Assembly: GCA_964619955.1 (NCBI GenBank)
Contig: CAZUJF010000006.1
Location: 124,001 to 188,000, forward strand
DNA from: JACQFK01 sp964619955
GTDB taxonomy: Bacteria; Planctomycetota; MHYJ01; JACPRB01
Direction of reading: 5' to 3'
Length of the DNA stretch: 64,000 nucleotides
The notes below the pieces were generated by a model that did not search any database, was not told where the DNA came from, and saw only the letters and a list, made by a program, of their open reading frames with translations. Every line of letters begins with the position of its first letter. Position 1 is the stretch's first letter. Made by a program: the position numbers and the translations under genes. This document shows, one piece after another, positions 1 to 8,011 of the stretch.

Positions 1-576
1 ATCTGAGACGTCCCAGCGCTGGAGCTTGAGTTTTGCGGCCTCGAGCCGGGCGGCCATGGCCGGCTCCTGGAGGGCAAGAAGCATCTCCCGCTGGGCAACG
101 ACGAACTCGGGACTGTAGAGCTCGAGCAGATGGCCGCCCTTCGCCACCTCCATGCCGGTGAAGTCGGCAAAGAGGCGCTCCACGTAGCCGTCGACTCGTG
201 CGGTGACCGTGCCGAGCGCCGACTCATTGAACTGGACCTTGCCGACCGCCCGAATCTCCCTGGCGATCCGGCGACGCTCCACGGGGTGAGTCTCGACGCG
301 TGCGAGCGCCCGGGTTGCCGCGGAAAGCTCCAAACTCCCGGCACCCCCCCCTTGCTGTGCCGCCTGGGTGTTGACGAGCGGCATGCTACAAATGGGGCAC
401 TTCCCCGGCTTGGGCAAACGTACCTGCGGGTGCATCGAGCACGTCCACACGCCGCCCTTCGCCGTCAAGCCCGGCACATCGGAGACCGACGCGGGCACGA
501 GAACCGCTCGTATGAAATAGCCGAAAAAAAAGACCGTCGCGACCCCCGTCGCCAAGGCCCACGCCTTCCGCTTCAC
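1..576 (-). CDS. RND efflux periplasmic adaptor (CusB-like), 3' end missing
   Basis: This is the N-terminal 192 residues of a CusB/HlyD-type adaptor that joins an inner-membrane RND pump to a TolC channel; the rest lies beyond the left edge. The start is a GTG, 16 bp after the stop of the upstream tolC-like gene and preceded by a GAGAAAGG-like Shine-Dalgarno. Visible parts are one N-terminal membrane segment (residues 4-27), a heavy-metal-binding module (WTCSMHPQVR...PGKCPICSMPL, residues 47-71), then the start of the barrel and lipoyl domains (VTARVDGYVERL, LLELYSPEFV). The module has the CxMHP and CPxCxMxL signature of copper/silver adaptors. Gene order TolC-adaptor on this strand predicts the RND permease next, outside the window. 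The family is secure; the metal (Cu/Ag) is inferred from the module. Confidence 0.9.
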   Translation of the reverse strand, partial: MKRKAWALATGVATVFFFGYFIRAVLVPASVSDVPGLTAKGGVWTCSMHPQVRLPKPGKCPICSMPLVNTQAAQQGGGAGSLELSAATRALARVETHPVERRRIAREIRAVGKVQFNESALGTVTARVDGYVERLFADFTGMEVAKGGHLLELYSPEFVVAQREMLLALQEPAMAARLEAAKLKLQRWDVSD

Positions 577-592
577 TCGACCCGCCTTTCTC

Positions 593-1912
593 TCAATCGC
601 CCTTCGGGAGGGCGCCGAAATCCAATCCACAGAGCGCCTCGAGACGGGCGATGGCCTGTCGGCGCATCGCATCCATCCGCACTCCCTCAAGATCCAAGAC
701 AAGGAGGGCGCGCTGGGCATCTAGAAGTTCGAGGAAGGTCGCCGCCCCGGCCCCATAGGCCTCCCGCGTGGCGTCCACGATCTTGCGCGCCTTGGGAAGG
801 AGCGCGTCTCGGATCAGCCGCGTCTGACGGTCGGAGTTCCGGGCGAGGTAGAGTTGAAACACGAGTCGGGCTCGAACATCGTCAGACCGTTCCCTCAGGG
901 CGGCTTGGGCGGCCCGAAGGCCGGCCTCTGCCTCGCGGATCCCCGCCCGTATGCGGCCGATCTGAAAAGGCAGCGTGAACATCATCCCGATCATCTTTTC
1001 CATCGACCCGCGCACATCGAATGAGATCTCCAAGTCGGGAAACCACGCCTTCCGGGCCAGGTCGATGGCATGCTCCTGACCCCGAACTTGAGCCGCCATG
1101 GCCGCGAGCTCCGGATTGCGGGCTGCCGCCAGCTCGAAGAGCCGGACATCTTCAGTGGGAAACAGGGGGGGGTCCGTTTCGATTTGCGGCCTGAGAGCCG
1201 CCTCCACTGGGCGCGAGAGGAGGCGATTGAGTTGTGCGAGCTCGCCGCTCCGACGGGCCTCCGACGACTTCAGATCGCTCTCCGCCTCCTCCGCTTCGAG
1301 CTCCGCCTTCAAGAGTTCCGCTTGCCGGGCCTGCCCGGTGCCGACGAGTGCCCCGGTGATCGAGACGAACTGACGCAGGAGTCCCAGATTCTCCTTTCCG
1401 ATCGCAATCGTACGGTCGGTGGCCGCCAACTCCGCATAGGCCCCGACGACGTCCGCCTGAAGCGTAAACTTCGCATCCTCGAAGCGCAGGCCGGTCGCGA
1501 CGGCCGACTCCAAGGCGGCCCTTCCGGCGGCTTCCAGCTTTCCGGGAAACGGGATCATCTGGGAGGCACCCAGTGTCGTGCGATCCCAGCGGGACATTTT
1601 CTCCCTTGAAAAGAGGGAGTCGAATTTGAAGCGCGGGTTGTCGAAGGACCGGGCCTGGGGAACTCTTTCAAGAGCCATCCTCCACTCGAAATGGGCCTGC
1701 TCAATGCCCGCATTGGACAGGAAGGCGTAGTGAAGGACGTCGATGAGCAAGGGCGCCTCGGCCAGCACCGGGAGGGGACGTACGCCATGGGGACGCTCGA
1801 AGGGTTTGCCGGACTTCTCGATGGCCGCACGTTCGGCATCCTCGCCCTTTACCGAGCACCCCAGGAGGGTGCTCAGAATTCCCAGGGCAGCCGTGAAAAA
1901 TGCGACTTTCAC
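593..1912 (-). CDS. TolC-family outer-membrane efflux lipoprotein
   Basis: A 439-residue outer-membrane channel protein of the CusC/CzcC type. It starts with GTG and carries a lipoprotein signal (FFTAALGILSTLLGC, Cys19 as the lipidation site). Long amphipathic helices typical of the periplasmic tunnel follow, with family landmarks such as QMIPFPGKLEAAG in the first half and TFLELLDAQRALL near the C-terminus. It is the first gene of the leftward efflux operon and is followed 16 bp later by the CusB-like adaptor. No convincing Shine-Dalgarno precedes the GTG, so the exact start is less certain than the family. Length is normal for the family. The substrate cannot be read from this protein and is inferred from the adaptor to be Cu or Ag. 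Confidence 0.9.
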   Translation of the reverse strand: MKVAFFTAALGILSTLLGCSVKGEDAERAAIEKSGKPFERPHGVRPLPVLAEAPLLIDVLHYAFLSNAGIEQAHFEWRMALERVPQARSFDNPRFKFDSLFSREKMSRWDRTTLGASQMIPFPGKLEAAGRAALESAVATGLRFEDAKFTLQADVVGAYAELAATDRTIAIGKENLGLLRQFVSITGALVGTGQARQAELLKAELEAEEAESDLKSSEARRSGELAQLNRLLSRPVEAALRPQIETDPPLFPTEDVRLFELAAARNPELAAMAAQVRGQEHAIDLARKAWFPDLEISFDVRGSMEKMIGMMFTLPFQIGRIRAGIREAEAGLRAAQAALRERSDDVRARLVFQLYLARNSDRQTRLIRDALLPKARKIVDATREAYGAGAATFLELLDAQRALLVLDLEGVRMDAMRRQAIARLEALCGLDFGALPKGD

Positions 1913-2222
1913 CTAAAGCAGGAAGAGCAAATTGGTGGCCACGGGTCCCATTTCCAGCTCAAGTACGCAATATGTCAGAACTCACCCTCGAGGACATGAG
2001 ATTCACCAGGTTGGCCCAAACGCTCGATGAAGAGGATCCTGCCTGTTGAAAGTAAGGGCCCTGGATTGGGATGAGGCTTGTCGTCGTACTGAAATCAGGC
2101 GTGAACGAAGCTTAGGCCACCATTTTAGGTGCGGAATATTCTACCATTGTGCGGGAAATTACAGACTCAGGATGCGGGTAACCCTTTGCTATCAGGTCAA
2201 CCATTTGGGAACATGCCCCCGT
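1913..2222. other. divergent intergenic region
   Basis: About 310 bp separate the leftward efflux operon from the rightward sensor kinase. The kinase reading frame is open for 59 codons upstream of the chosen ATG, but that part reads as non-homologous sequence, so it is treated as non-coding. A weak sigma-54-like element (GG-N10-GC, CGGGTAACCCTTTGCT at 2175-2190) lies 33 bp before the kinase start. Nothing else stands out. Confidence 0.3.
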
Positions 2223-3470
2223 ATGTTTGCCGTAGGTTCCTTCATCCTGACCCCCGGGGAAGTGGAGAAGCGTAAGAGATACCTCGAGATCACTTCAGCC
2301 GACGAGCAGCGGCTCAAGAGTGCCGCCTCACGGCTTCAGGCCCGGTCCCCGGAAATCACCGAGCGCTTCTACGAATATCTTCTCGGCCATGAGCACACCC
2401 GGAAAATTCTCGAAGCGCCCGGCCTCCTGCCGCGCCTGAAGGAACTGCAGGGGAAGTATTTCTTCAGGCTCACCTCCGGGCAGTACGATCTCGATTACTT
2501 CGAAGACCGGCTCAGGGTGGGCCAGGTGCACTTCCGGATCGGGCTGACGCCGGAATGGTACCTGGGAGCCTATTTGAAGTACCTCCACATCGTGAGCGAC
2601 GTCCTGAGCCAGGCCTTCGGCCGCGATTACGAGACGTTCTTCCAGACCCTGGTCTCGCTCACCAAGGTGATCTACCTCGATACCGGACTGGCCCTTGACG
2701 CCTACCATTACAGCGCACAGGAAGGACTGGAAAAGAAAACGGCCGACCTGGAAAGGGCGAACCAGGAAATCAAGCGCATCCAGGCGGCGAAGCAGCAGGT
2801 GACGGACCTCATCGTCCACGACCTGCAGAACCCCCTGGCCGGGATCACCTCCGTCTTTCAGATCCTCGATGAGGAGCCGGAGGGCCTCTCGCAGGGCAGG
2901 CAGGAGGTCATTCGGGAAGCGCTCGGCCGCTGTGACGACCTTTCCCAGATGATCATGAACGTCCTCCAGATCAGTCGTGCGGAGAAGGGGGAACTGGAGG
3001 CCTGCCTCGAAGAGGTGGACGTCCACCGTCTGGCGCACGAGGTCGCTCGTGCGTACGGGCCGGTGGCCAAGCTGGCGGGACACCATCTTGAAGTCGACTC
3101 AGGATCGGCCGTCACTGTGCGGACGGACGGGACGTTGGTCAGACGGATCCTTCAGAACCTGATCCGGAATGCGATTCGGCATACACCTTTGGAGACGAGC
3201 GTGGTCGTGCGGGTGGAGACTTCCGATTTGGGCTCGGTACGCCTGAGTGTCGCGGATGATGGACCCGGTATCCCGCTGGAAATCCAGCCTCTTCTCTTCG
3301 AACCCTTCGGCGCCGCGGCTATACGATCCATCGGGAGGCGCGTGGACACCGGCTTGGGGCTGGCTTCCTGCCGGGCGGCCGCACGCGTCTTGGGCACTGA
3401 TGTCGTTGTCGAGAGCGACGGAAAACGCGGAACTATTTTTTCCCTTCAATTGCCGGTCCTTTCGGCATAG
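2223..3470 (+). CDS. globin-coupled sensor histidine kinase
   Basis: A 415-residue soluble two-component sensor. Residues 15-160 form a protoglobin sensor domain; the motif LRVGQVHFRIGLTPEWYLGAY contains the proximal haem histidine (His103) in the context found in globin-coupled sensors, so the likely ligand is O2, NO or CO. A short coiled coil (about 165-192) links it to a HisKA/HATPase core: H-box VTDLIVHDLQNP (His198), N-box LIRNAIRHTP, G1 ADDGPGIP and G2 GLGLASC. There is no membrane segment, so it acts in the cytoplasm. No response regulator is adjacent; partner unknown. The start was placed where the globin homology begins; a longer in-frame start at 2046 is possible but adds unrelated sequence. 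It heads a group of genes with sigma-54 promoters, which suggests an anaerobic or redox role (inference). Confidence 0.88.
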   Translation: MFAVGSFILTPGEVEKRKRYLEITSADEQRLKSAASRLQARSPEITERFYEYLLGHEHTRKILEAPGLLPRLKELQGKYFFRLTSGQYDLDYFEDRLRVGQVHFRIGLTPEWYLGAYLKYLHIVSDVLSQAFGRDYETFFQTLVSLTKVIYLDTGLALDAYHYSAQEGLEKKTADLERANQEIKRIQAAKQQVTDLIVHDLQNPLAGITSVFQILDEEPEGLSQGRQEVIREALGRCDDLSQMIMNVLQISRAEKGELEACLEEVDVHRLAHEVARAYGPVAKLAGHHLEVDSGSAVTVRTDGTLVRRILQNLIRNAIRHTPLETSVVVRVETSDLGSVRLSVADDGPGIPLEIQPLLFEPFGAAAIRSIGRRVDTGLGLASCRAAARVLGTDVVVESDGKRGTIFSLQLPVLSA

Positions 3471-3675
3471 ACGTCCGCCAGTGGGCAGTCGTTCGAGCCC
3501 CGTTGCGTCATGGCCCGCGTAGTAGTCTTGCCGACGGGAGGCCGACTGAGATGAGCTCTCAGCAGGTGCATTTTCCAACGCTCAACCGTGGGAAAGTCCG
3601 CGACTCGCTTCCCGGAGTGGCCGATTTGTCTCAAAAACCTTGTACCTCACCGGAAAGTTTGACTCTTCCGGTCGA

Positions 3676-3691
3676 TGGCACCCCAATTGCT
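3676..3691 (+). promoter_or_regulatory. sigma-54 (-24/-12) promoter
   Basis: TGGCACCCCAATTGCT matches the RpoN consensus TGGCACG-N4-TTGCW at all but one fixed position, with the required GG-N10-GC spacing. It lies 41 bp before the ATG of the NIL-domain gene, leaving room for a start site near 3702 and the GGAGAGGAAGAAGG leader. Promoter function is inferred from sequence. Confidence 0.7.
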
Positions 3692-3732
3692 TCTTTTACT
3701 GCCCGAAGGCCAAGCAGGAGAGGAAGAAGGTC

Positions 3733-3963
3733 ATGAAATCAGGTCAGCGAAAGACGGTTCTCGTGCGAGTTCAGTTCCCCGACAGGAGCTTGGCCAAGCT
3801 GGCGCTTCTGGAGTTCGGCCGGGACCCGGCGCTCTTGGTGAACGTCCTGCGGGGACGGATCACGCAGAAGGACGCCTCCTTCGAACTTGAAGTCACGGGC
3901 CGGGAACGGTGCATCGAGAAGTTCCTCCAGCAAAGCGACACCTTGAGTGTATTGGCCGGGTGA
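3733..3963 (+). CDS. NIL-domain-like small protein
   Basis: A 76-residue protein with the look of a NIL domain (ferredoxin-like ligand-binding fold known from MetN and from ferredoxin-associated proteins): VLVRVQFPDRS, then LLVNVLRGRIT..DASFELEVTGRERCIEKFL. This is the usual beta-alpha-beta-beta-alpha-beta pattern. The start follows a strong GGAGAGGAAGAAGG ribosome site; an upstream in-frame start at 3640 would add 31 residues of unrelated sequence. A sigma-54 promoter lies just upstream. It is followed after 35 bp by the CBM48 protein. The function is unknown; a small-molecule or redox sensing role is only a guess. Confidence 0.65.
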   Translation: MKSGQRKTVLVRVQFPDRSLAKLALLEFGRDPALLVNVLRGRITQKDASFELEVTGRERCIEKFLQQSDTLSVLAG

Positions 3964-3998
3964 TTCCCGGAAAGTTTGGAACGGAAAGGGAGGTAGTG

Positions 3999-4301
3999 AT
4001 GGTCATGGCGAAACAGCAGGCACGACAGGCGAAATCTGCCCAGAAACAGGTTCCCTTGGTCGCCCAGGCTCCGAACGCCGAGGCGGTCTGCGTCACCGGT
4101 GACTTCACCGGATGGTCGGAGGAAGGTATTCCTCTATGCAAGGGGTCCAACGGCGACTGGCTGATCTCCCTTGAACTGGCTCCCGGGGAGTACCAGTACC
4201 GCCTTCGCGTGGACGGACAGTGGAGGGATCATGCCGAGGGCCAGAAACGTGTCCCCAACCCCTTCGGATCTGAAAACTGCGTGTTGACAGTCGAGGGATA
4301 G
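3999..4301 (+). CDS. CBM48 / isoamylase N-terminal-like glycogen-binding protein
   Basis: A stand-alone carbohydrate-binding module of about 100 residues, related to the E-set domain at the N-terminus of branching enzymes and to AMPK beta subunits. Seen are the signature VCVTGDFTGWSEEGIPL, a central GDWLISLELAPGEYQYRLRVDGQW, and the closing VPNPFGSENCVLTV. The GGGAGG ribosome site at 3988-3993 supports ATG 3999 or ATG 4005; the first is used. No catalytic domain is attached. It follows the NIL-domain gene closely and precedes galT and, further on, phosphofructokinase, so a role in glycogen or sugar-polymer metabolism is likely (inference). Confidence 0.85.
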   Translation: MVMAKQQARQAKSAQKQVPLVAQAPNAEAVCVTGDFTGWSEEGIPLCKGSNGDWLISLELAPGEYQYRLRVDGQWRDHAEGQKRVPNPFGSENCVLTVEG

Positions 4302-4367
4302 AAAACCGGGGGAGGCCGTCCTGAATATGGAAGGGCCGGCGCGACTATCGGCCTCTTGAGGCTTCTG

Positions 4368-4393
4368 GGGTCGAGTCGTGATTTACTCGACCC
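4368..4393 (+). terminator. perfect 9-bp hairpin after the CBM48 gene
   Basis: GGGTCGAGT and ACTCGACCC pair perfectly around an 8-base loop, 66 bp past the CBM48 stop and 65 bp before galT. No T-run follows, so it may be a processing or attenuation hairpin rather than a classic Rho-independent terminator. Confidence 0.45.
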
Positions 4394-4458
4394 TGTCGGG
4401 CCGACGCACCTTCTAAAGGAGCGGTCCATCTGCGCGCGCCCGTGAGGAAGGGGTTCCG

Positions 4459-5457
4459 GTGTCGCATCTACGATACGACGTGACAACCCATGACTGGGTG
4501 ATCTTTGCGCCGGAGCGAAGCCATCGCCCGCACGACCCTCCCTCTCGTCCGCAGGCCGGCGTGGGTTTGGCAACGAAATGCCCGTTCTGTCCGGGAAACG
4601 AGCATCTGTCTCCACATGAAATCTTTGCGATTCGGGACGATTCCCGGGCCTGGCAAGTCCGGGTCATTCCCAATAAGTTTCCTGTTCTCCGAGTCGAGGA
4701 GGGAGTGGAGCGGATCGAGGAGGGGAAGGTCTTCCAGCGAATGGGAGGCTGCGGGGCGCACGAGGTGCTCGTTGAGACCCCCGAACACGATATATTCCTG
4801 GGTCATCAGCCGATCGAACAGATAGAGCGTGTTCTGCAGGGCCTGCACGCACGGTTTGTCGATCTCCTCCGCGATAGCCGAATGCAGGCGGTCGTCGTTT
4901 TCAAGAACCACGGCGAACGTGCCGGTACCTCCCTGCGCCATCCTCATTGGCAGATCATCTCCACACCCGTGGTTCCGAGGCTCCTCCGCCAGAAGCACGC
5001 GATCGCCATGGATTACTACGACAAGACGGGCAGATGCCTTTATTGCGTCATCCTCGAGGAGGAACGGGAAGACGGCAGACGGGTGCTGCTGGAGAATGAC
5101 GAGTATACGGCCCTTCTGCCTTACGCTTCCCACGCTCCCTTTCAAGTACGAATCATCCCGCGGCGTCACGAATCGTCGTTCGCGCGGGTCCCTGCGTCTT
5201 CCTTGAGACCGCTGGCGGGTGTGCTCAAGCAGACTCTTTCCAAACTGCATGCCGGACTGGACAATCCGGATTTCAACCTGGTCATTGCAGCAGCTCCCCG
5301 CGGGGATGAAGACAAGCGCTATTTCCTATGGCACATCGACATTCTTCCGCGCCTTTCTCTCCCCGCAGGGTTCGAACTCGGCAGCGGGATGTCGATCAAC
5401 CCCGTACTCCCCGAGGAGGCGAACAAGTTCCTGAAAGAAGTGCGTGTCCCCGGATAG
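4459..5457 (+). CDS. galT: galactose-1-phosphate uridylyltransferase
   Basis: Transfers UMP between UDP-glucose and galactose-1-phosphate (Leloir pathway). The 332-residue length matches the family. Zinc-site cysteines are in CPFCPGNE (Cys41, Cys44), and the active-site motif RHPHWQ places the nucleophilic histidine at His163, with W where Enterobacteria have G. The C-terminal half has the usual HIT-like repeat (YCVILEEE, ALLPYASHAPFQVRIIPRRH). GTG is taken as the start because of GGAAGGGG 8 bp upstream and good alignment of SHLRYDVTTHDWVIF with the family N-terminus. Clustered with a glycogen-binding protein and phosphofructokinase. Some homologues act on other hexose-1-phosphates or nucleotides (ADP-glucose), which cannot be excluded. 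Confidence 0.93.
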   Translation: MSHLRYDVTTHDWVIFAPERSHRPHDPPSRPQAGVGLATKCPFCPGNEHLSPHEIFAIRDDSRAWQVRVIPNKFPVLRVEEGVERIEEGKVFQRMGGCGAHEVLVETPEHDIFLGHQPIEQIERVLQGLHARFVDLLRDSRMQAVVVFKNHGERAGTSLRHPHWQIISTPVVPRLLRQKHAIAMDYYDKTGRCLYCVILEEEREDGRRVLLENDEYTALLPYASHAPFQVRIIPRRHESSFARVPASSLRPLAGVLKQTLSKLHAGLDNPDFNLVIAAAPRGDEDKRYFLWHIDILPRLSLPAGFELGSGMSINPVLPEEANKFLKEVRVPG

Positions 5458-5502
5458 GCGAGCCTCGATCTTACGCCCGGCGGGGCTCCGGCTGCGGAAT
5501 GA

Positions 5503-5721
5503 CTACTTTCTCTCGCACTTGGGGCACTCGTTCGAATGTCTCCGACAGTCGATAGGACGGCCGTCCACAATGCATCTTCCCCTGACTAGGCGGGGCCGTT
5601 CATCGGAATCCTGCTGGACGACGGCCGACTCGCACCAATCGCAGGTCTTCTCGCCCGGCCCGCATCCGGTGACGGGAATGATCACCATCATTGCCGCCAG
5701 GATTTCCAGAAAGCGCTTCAT
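5503..5721 (-). CDS. small Cys-rich lipoprotein (CxxC / ECPxC family)
   Basis: A 72-residue exported protein with a lipoprotein signal peptide (MVIIPVTGC, Cys20). The mature part has a CDWC pair, a single Cys in GRCIVDGRPIDCR, and a terminal ECPKC. The same layout occurs in a second lipoprotein at 23164-23367 (CDDC, FCAVNGKEVDCR, ECPEC), so the two are paralogues. The start overlaps the stop of the upstream YHS-domain gene by ATGA, so they are translationally coupled. Six conserved cysteines suggest metal binding or a disulfide-bonded fold (inference). I do not recognise a named family. Confidence 0.75.
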   Translation of the reverse strand: MKRFLEILAAMMVIIPVTGCGPGEKTCDWCESAVVQQDSDERPRLVRGRCIVDGRPIDCRRHSNECPKCERK

Positions 5722-6515
5722 CGAGAACCTCGCGAACCATATCGCCTCAAGGGCGGGTCCCCCGGGCTGGCTTCAAGCAGAGGCGACGGCTCATGCCCAG
5801 GCAAATCTCTGATGCTTGGAGGATGCACCACGTACTTTTCCGGCGCCAGCTCGAACTTTCTGAGACAGGAGTCCACGCAGAAGTAGTAGGTCCGATCCTT
5901 GTATACGCTGGAGCCCGCCGCTGCCGCCACGGAGAAGGACATCTGGCAGACCGGATCGATCACCTTCTGTTCGTCGTGGTACGGGGACTCGGGATCGCGC
6001 ACGCGGAGGTAGTCCTTCACGAACTGGAGAATTCGAGTGTCCAGGAACGCCCCAAAGCTTTCTCCATCGGGATTCTGAACCAGAAGTTCGAGCGAAGATT
6101 CATGCTCATAGGGGAGGTGAACGGGCAGCATGAGGACCGAGAAAGTGATCCGGAGTCTTTCCGCGGAAGGCAACGGCATCATCCCGACCGAGACCCGTGC
6201 CTGCGCGGGGTATTCGTCGGTCGGAAGGAAATCGATCGAAATTGAATCGCAGACGCCCTGCTTCCGGGGACCCATGGAATGCGGAAACATCGACCCGAGT
6301 TCCTTGAGCTTCGGGATGACGTACCGGAGATTGAGGTCGGCGATCAGATAGGCGACATGCTTGAGATGTCGATCCACGCCGTCCATCACCCTCTGGGTTG
6401 CCTGGCGCCGACTCAGTTCGGCCTTTTGCGCATGCTGGAGCAGCGCCGAGATCCGGGACGACAGGCTCTGGGAAGCGGCCTCACTCTGCCTCTCATTTGA
6501 AGAGTGATGATCCAT
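5718..6515 (-). CDS. YHS-domain protein
   Basis: A 265-residue protein whose C-terminal third contains a YHS domain (VIDPVCQMSFSVAAAAGSS...RTYYFCVDSCLRKFELAPEKYV), a small metal-binding module found in copper ATPases and in metal-handling lipoproteins. The N-terminal 170 residues form a separate conserved-looking region without a known motif (begins MDHHSSNERQSEAAS, then LKHVAYLIADLNLRYVIPKL). The start at 6515 follows an unusually strong AAGGAAGGAAGG ribosome site; a longer frame to 6593 is open but improbable. A sigma-54 promoter lies 27 bp upstream and the Cys-rich lipoprotein overlaps its stop. No signal peptide is evident, so it is probably cytoplasmic. Confidence 0.8.
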   Translation of the reverse strand: MDHHSSNERQSEAASQSLSSRISALLQHAQKAELSRRQATQRVMDGVDRHLKHVAYLIADLNLRYVIPKLKELGSMFPHSMGPRKQGVCDSISIDFLPTDEYPAQARVSVGMMPLPSAERLRITFSVLMLPVHLPYEHESSLELLVQNPDGESFGAFLDTRILQFVKDYLRVRDPESPYHDEQKVIDPVCQMSFSVAAAAGSSVYKDRTYYFCVDSCLRKFELAPEKYVVHPPSIRDLPGHEPSPLLEASPGDPPLRRYGSRGSR

Positions 6516-6541
6516 TTTTCCTTCCTTCCTTGGATTCTGGA

Positions 6542-6557
6542 AGCAAGGACCATGCCA
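6542..6557 (-). promoter_or_regulatory. sigma-54 promoter for the YHS-domain operon
   Basis: Read on the minus strand, TGGCATGGTCCTTGCT has the -24 GG and -12 GC elements at the exact RpoN spacing and differs from TGGCACG-N4-TTGCW by one base. It is positioned to start transcription about 15 bp before the AAGGAAGGAAGG ribosome site of the YHS gene. Confidence 0.65.
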
Positions 6558-6693
6558 CAACGAACGAGTGAAGGCGGCACCTACAGACCGCATTGCTGAG
6601 CTCCAAGTGGGGCATTGCGAGGCTTGGCTCTGAAAAATTCCGCAGGATGCTGAACTCTGCCGAGCCTTGCGCTTCTCCTTGGCGCACTCTCAA

Positions 6694-6709
6694 TGGCACG
6701 AAGCTTGCG
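6694..6709 (+). promoter_or_regulatory. sigma-54 promoter for phosphofructokinase
   Basis: TGGCACGAAGCTTGCG carries a full RpoN -24 half (TGGCACG) and TTGC at -12 with perfect spacing. It points toward the phosphofructokinase gene, whose ATG is 73 bp downstream, and is divergent from the sigma-54 element at 6542-6557. Confidence 0.75.
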
Positions 6710-6781
6710 TTGAGTTCCTTGGGGAGACGACTGGGTTGATGTGGAAATGCCAACTGCTGGTGCCGGAATGCATGTCCTGCC

Positions 6782-7801
6782 ATGGTAAGGAAGAAAATCG
6801 GACTCCTGACGGAGGGAGGGGACTGCCCGGGGCTCAACGCTGTGATTCGAGCGGTCGTCAAGGCGGCGAGCCTGGAGTACAACTTGGAGGTCGTGGGGTT
6901 CATGGACGGTTTCCGTGGCCTTGTGGAGGACCGATCCCGCCTCCTGGACTACGACGCTGTCTCGAACGTCCTCACTCAAGGCGGGACCCTTTTGGGCGCC
7001 TCAAATCGTGACCCGCTCTTCGTGTTGCCGGGCGAGAGTACCGGTCAGACGGACAGGACCGGGGACGCCCTGCGAACGTTCCACCACCACGGGCTTGCGG
7101 GTCTCATCTGCACGGGGGGCAACGGGACGCTCACGGTCGCGCACCACCTGCACGCGCAGGGACTACCGATCATCGGAATCCCCAAGACCATCGACAATGA
7201 CGTAGTCGAAACGGACCAGGCCATCGGATTTGATACGGCGTTCACCCTCGCGACTGAATCGATCGACCGCCTGCACTCAACGGCCGCCAGCCACCACCGC
7301 ATTCTTGTCGTCGAAGTCATGGGCAGGAATACAGGATGGATAGCGCTTCATGCGGGAGTATCCGGCGGAGGGGACCTCATTTTGATCCCGGAGATTCCCT
7401 ACTCGATGGAGGTCGTCTGCCGGGTCATCGAGGAGCGTACGAGAAAGGGGCGAAAAGCGAGCATAGTAGTCCTTGCCGAGGGGGCCGGGCACGCGGGGGA
7501 GCTGGCGATCCAGATCGGGAAGGCGACTGGCCGTGAGTGCAAGGCCGTAGTCCTGGGTTACCTCCAGCGAGGCGGAACACCGACGCCCTACGATCGACTC
7601 CTGGCCTCCGAATTGGGGTACGCGGCCGCAGGATCCGCCGCACGAGGGCAGTACGGAAAAATGGTCGCCAGGAGTGGTGTAAAGGCGGCGTATATTGCCC
7701 TATCGGAGGTCGCCGGCCGCACGCGGACGATTGCCGGGGACTGCCCGCTTCTGGGTGTCGCCAGAGGGATTGGTACGTCTTTCGGGGACGTTCTCCCTTA
7801 A
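6782..7801 (+). CDS. pfkA: 6-phosphofructokinase
   Basis: Phosphorylates fructose-6-phosphate in glycolysis. The 339-residue PFKA fold is clear: GLLTEGGDCPGLNAVIRAV (phosphoryl-donor loop), ICTGGNGTL, the catalytic PKTIDNDV, and MGRNTGWIAL. Lys in PKTIDND occurs in pyrophosphate-dependent and in some ATP-dependent clades, while Gly in GGNGT favours ATP, so the donor is undecided. The usual Mg-binding Asp of GGDG(S/T) is Asn here. A sigma-54 promoter lies upstream. The ribosome site is weak, but the MVRKKIGLLTEGG start agrees with the family. Regulation of a glycolytic enzyme by RpoN together with a globin-type sensor in the vicinity suggests a switch to fermentation or glycogen use under low oxygen (inference). 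Confidence 0.93.
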   Translation: MVRKKIGLLTEGGDCPGLNAVIRAVVKAASLEYNLEVVGFMDGFRGLVEDRSRLLDYDAVSNVLTQGGTLLGASNRDPLFVLPGESTGQTDRTGDALRTFHHHGLAGLICTGGNGTLTVAHHLHAQGLPIIGIPKTIDNDVVETDQAIGFDTAFTLATESIDRLHSTAASHHRILVVEVMGRNTGWIALHAGVSGGGDLILIPEIPYSMEVVCRVIEERTRKGRKASIVVLAEGAGHAGELAIQIGKATGRECKAVVLGYLQRGGTPTPYDRLLASELGYAAAGSAARGQYGKMVARSGVKAAYIALSEVAGRTRTIAGDCPLLGVARGIGTSFGDVLP

Positions 7802-8011
7802 CATTCACCTCCGGGTCATCATGCTGGGTGAAGCGAAAGTCCTCGCCGTGGTTGGCGCGGGTGCGGGAAGCTCGCCTTCGCTTGACTCATGAGTTCTTGG
7901 GGTGAGGACGTGACTGGGGAAGTCCCTGAGGGGCTCTCCAATGTCACCGCTAAAGATCTGCCGCTGAGCGTGCGGAAGGTCCGGCGATCTCACGCGGCGT
8001 CTCCGCACTCG

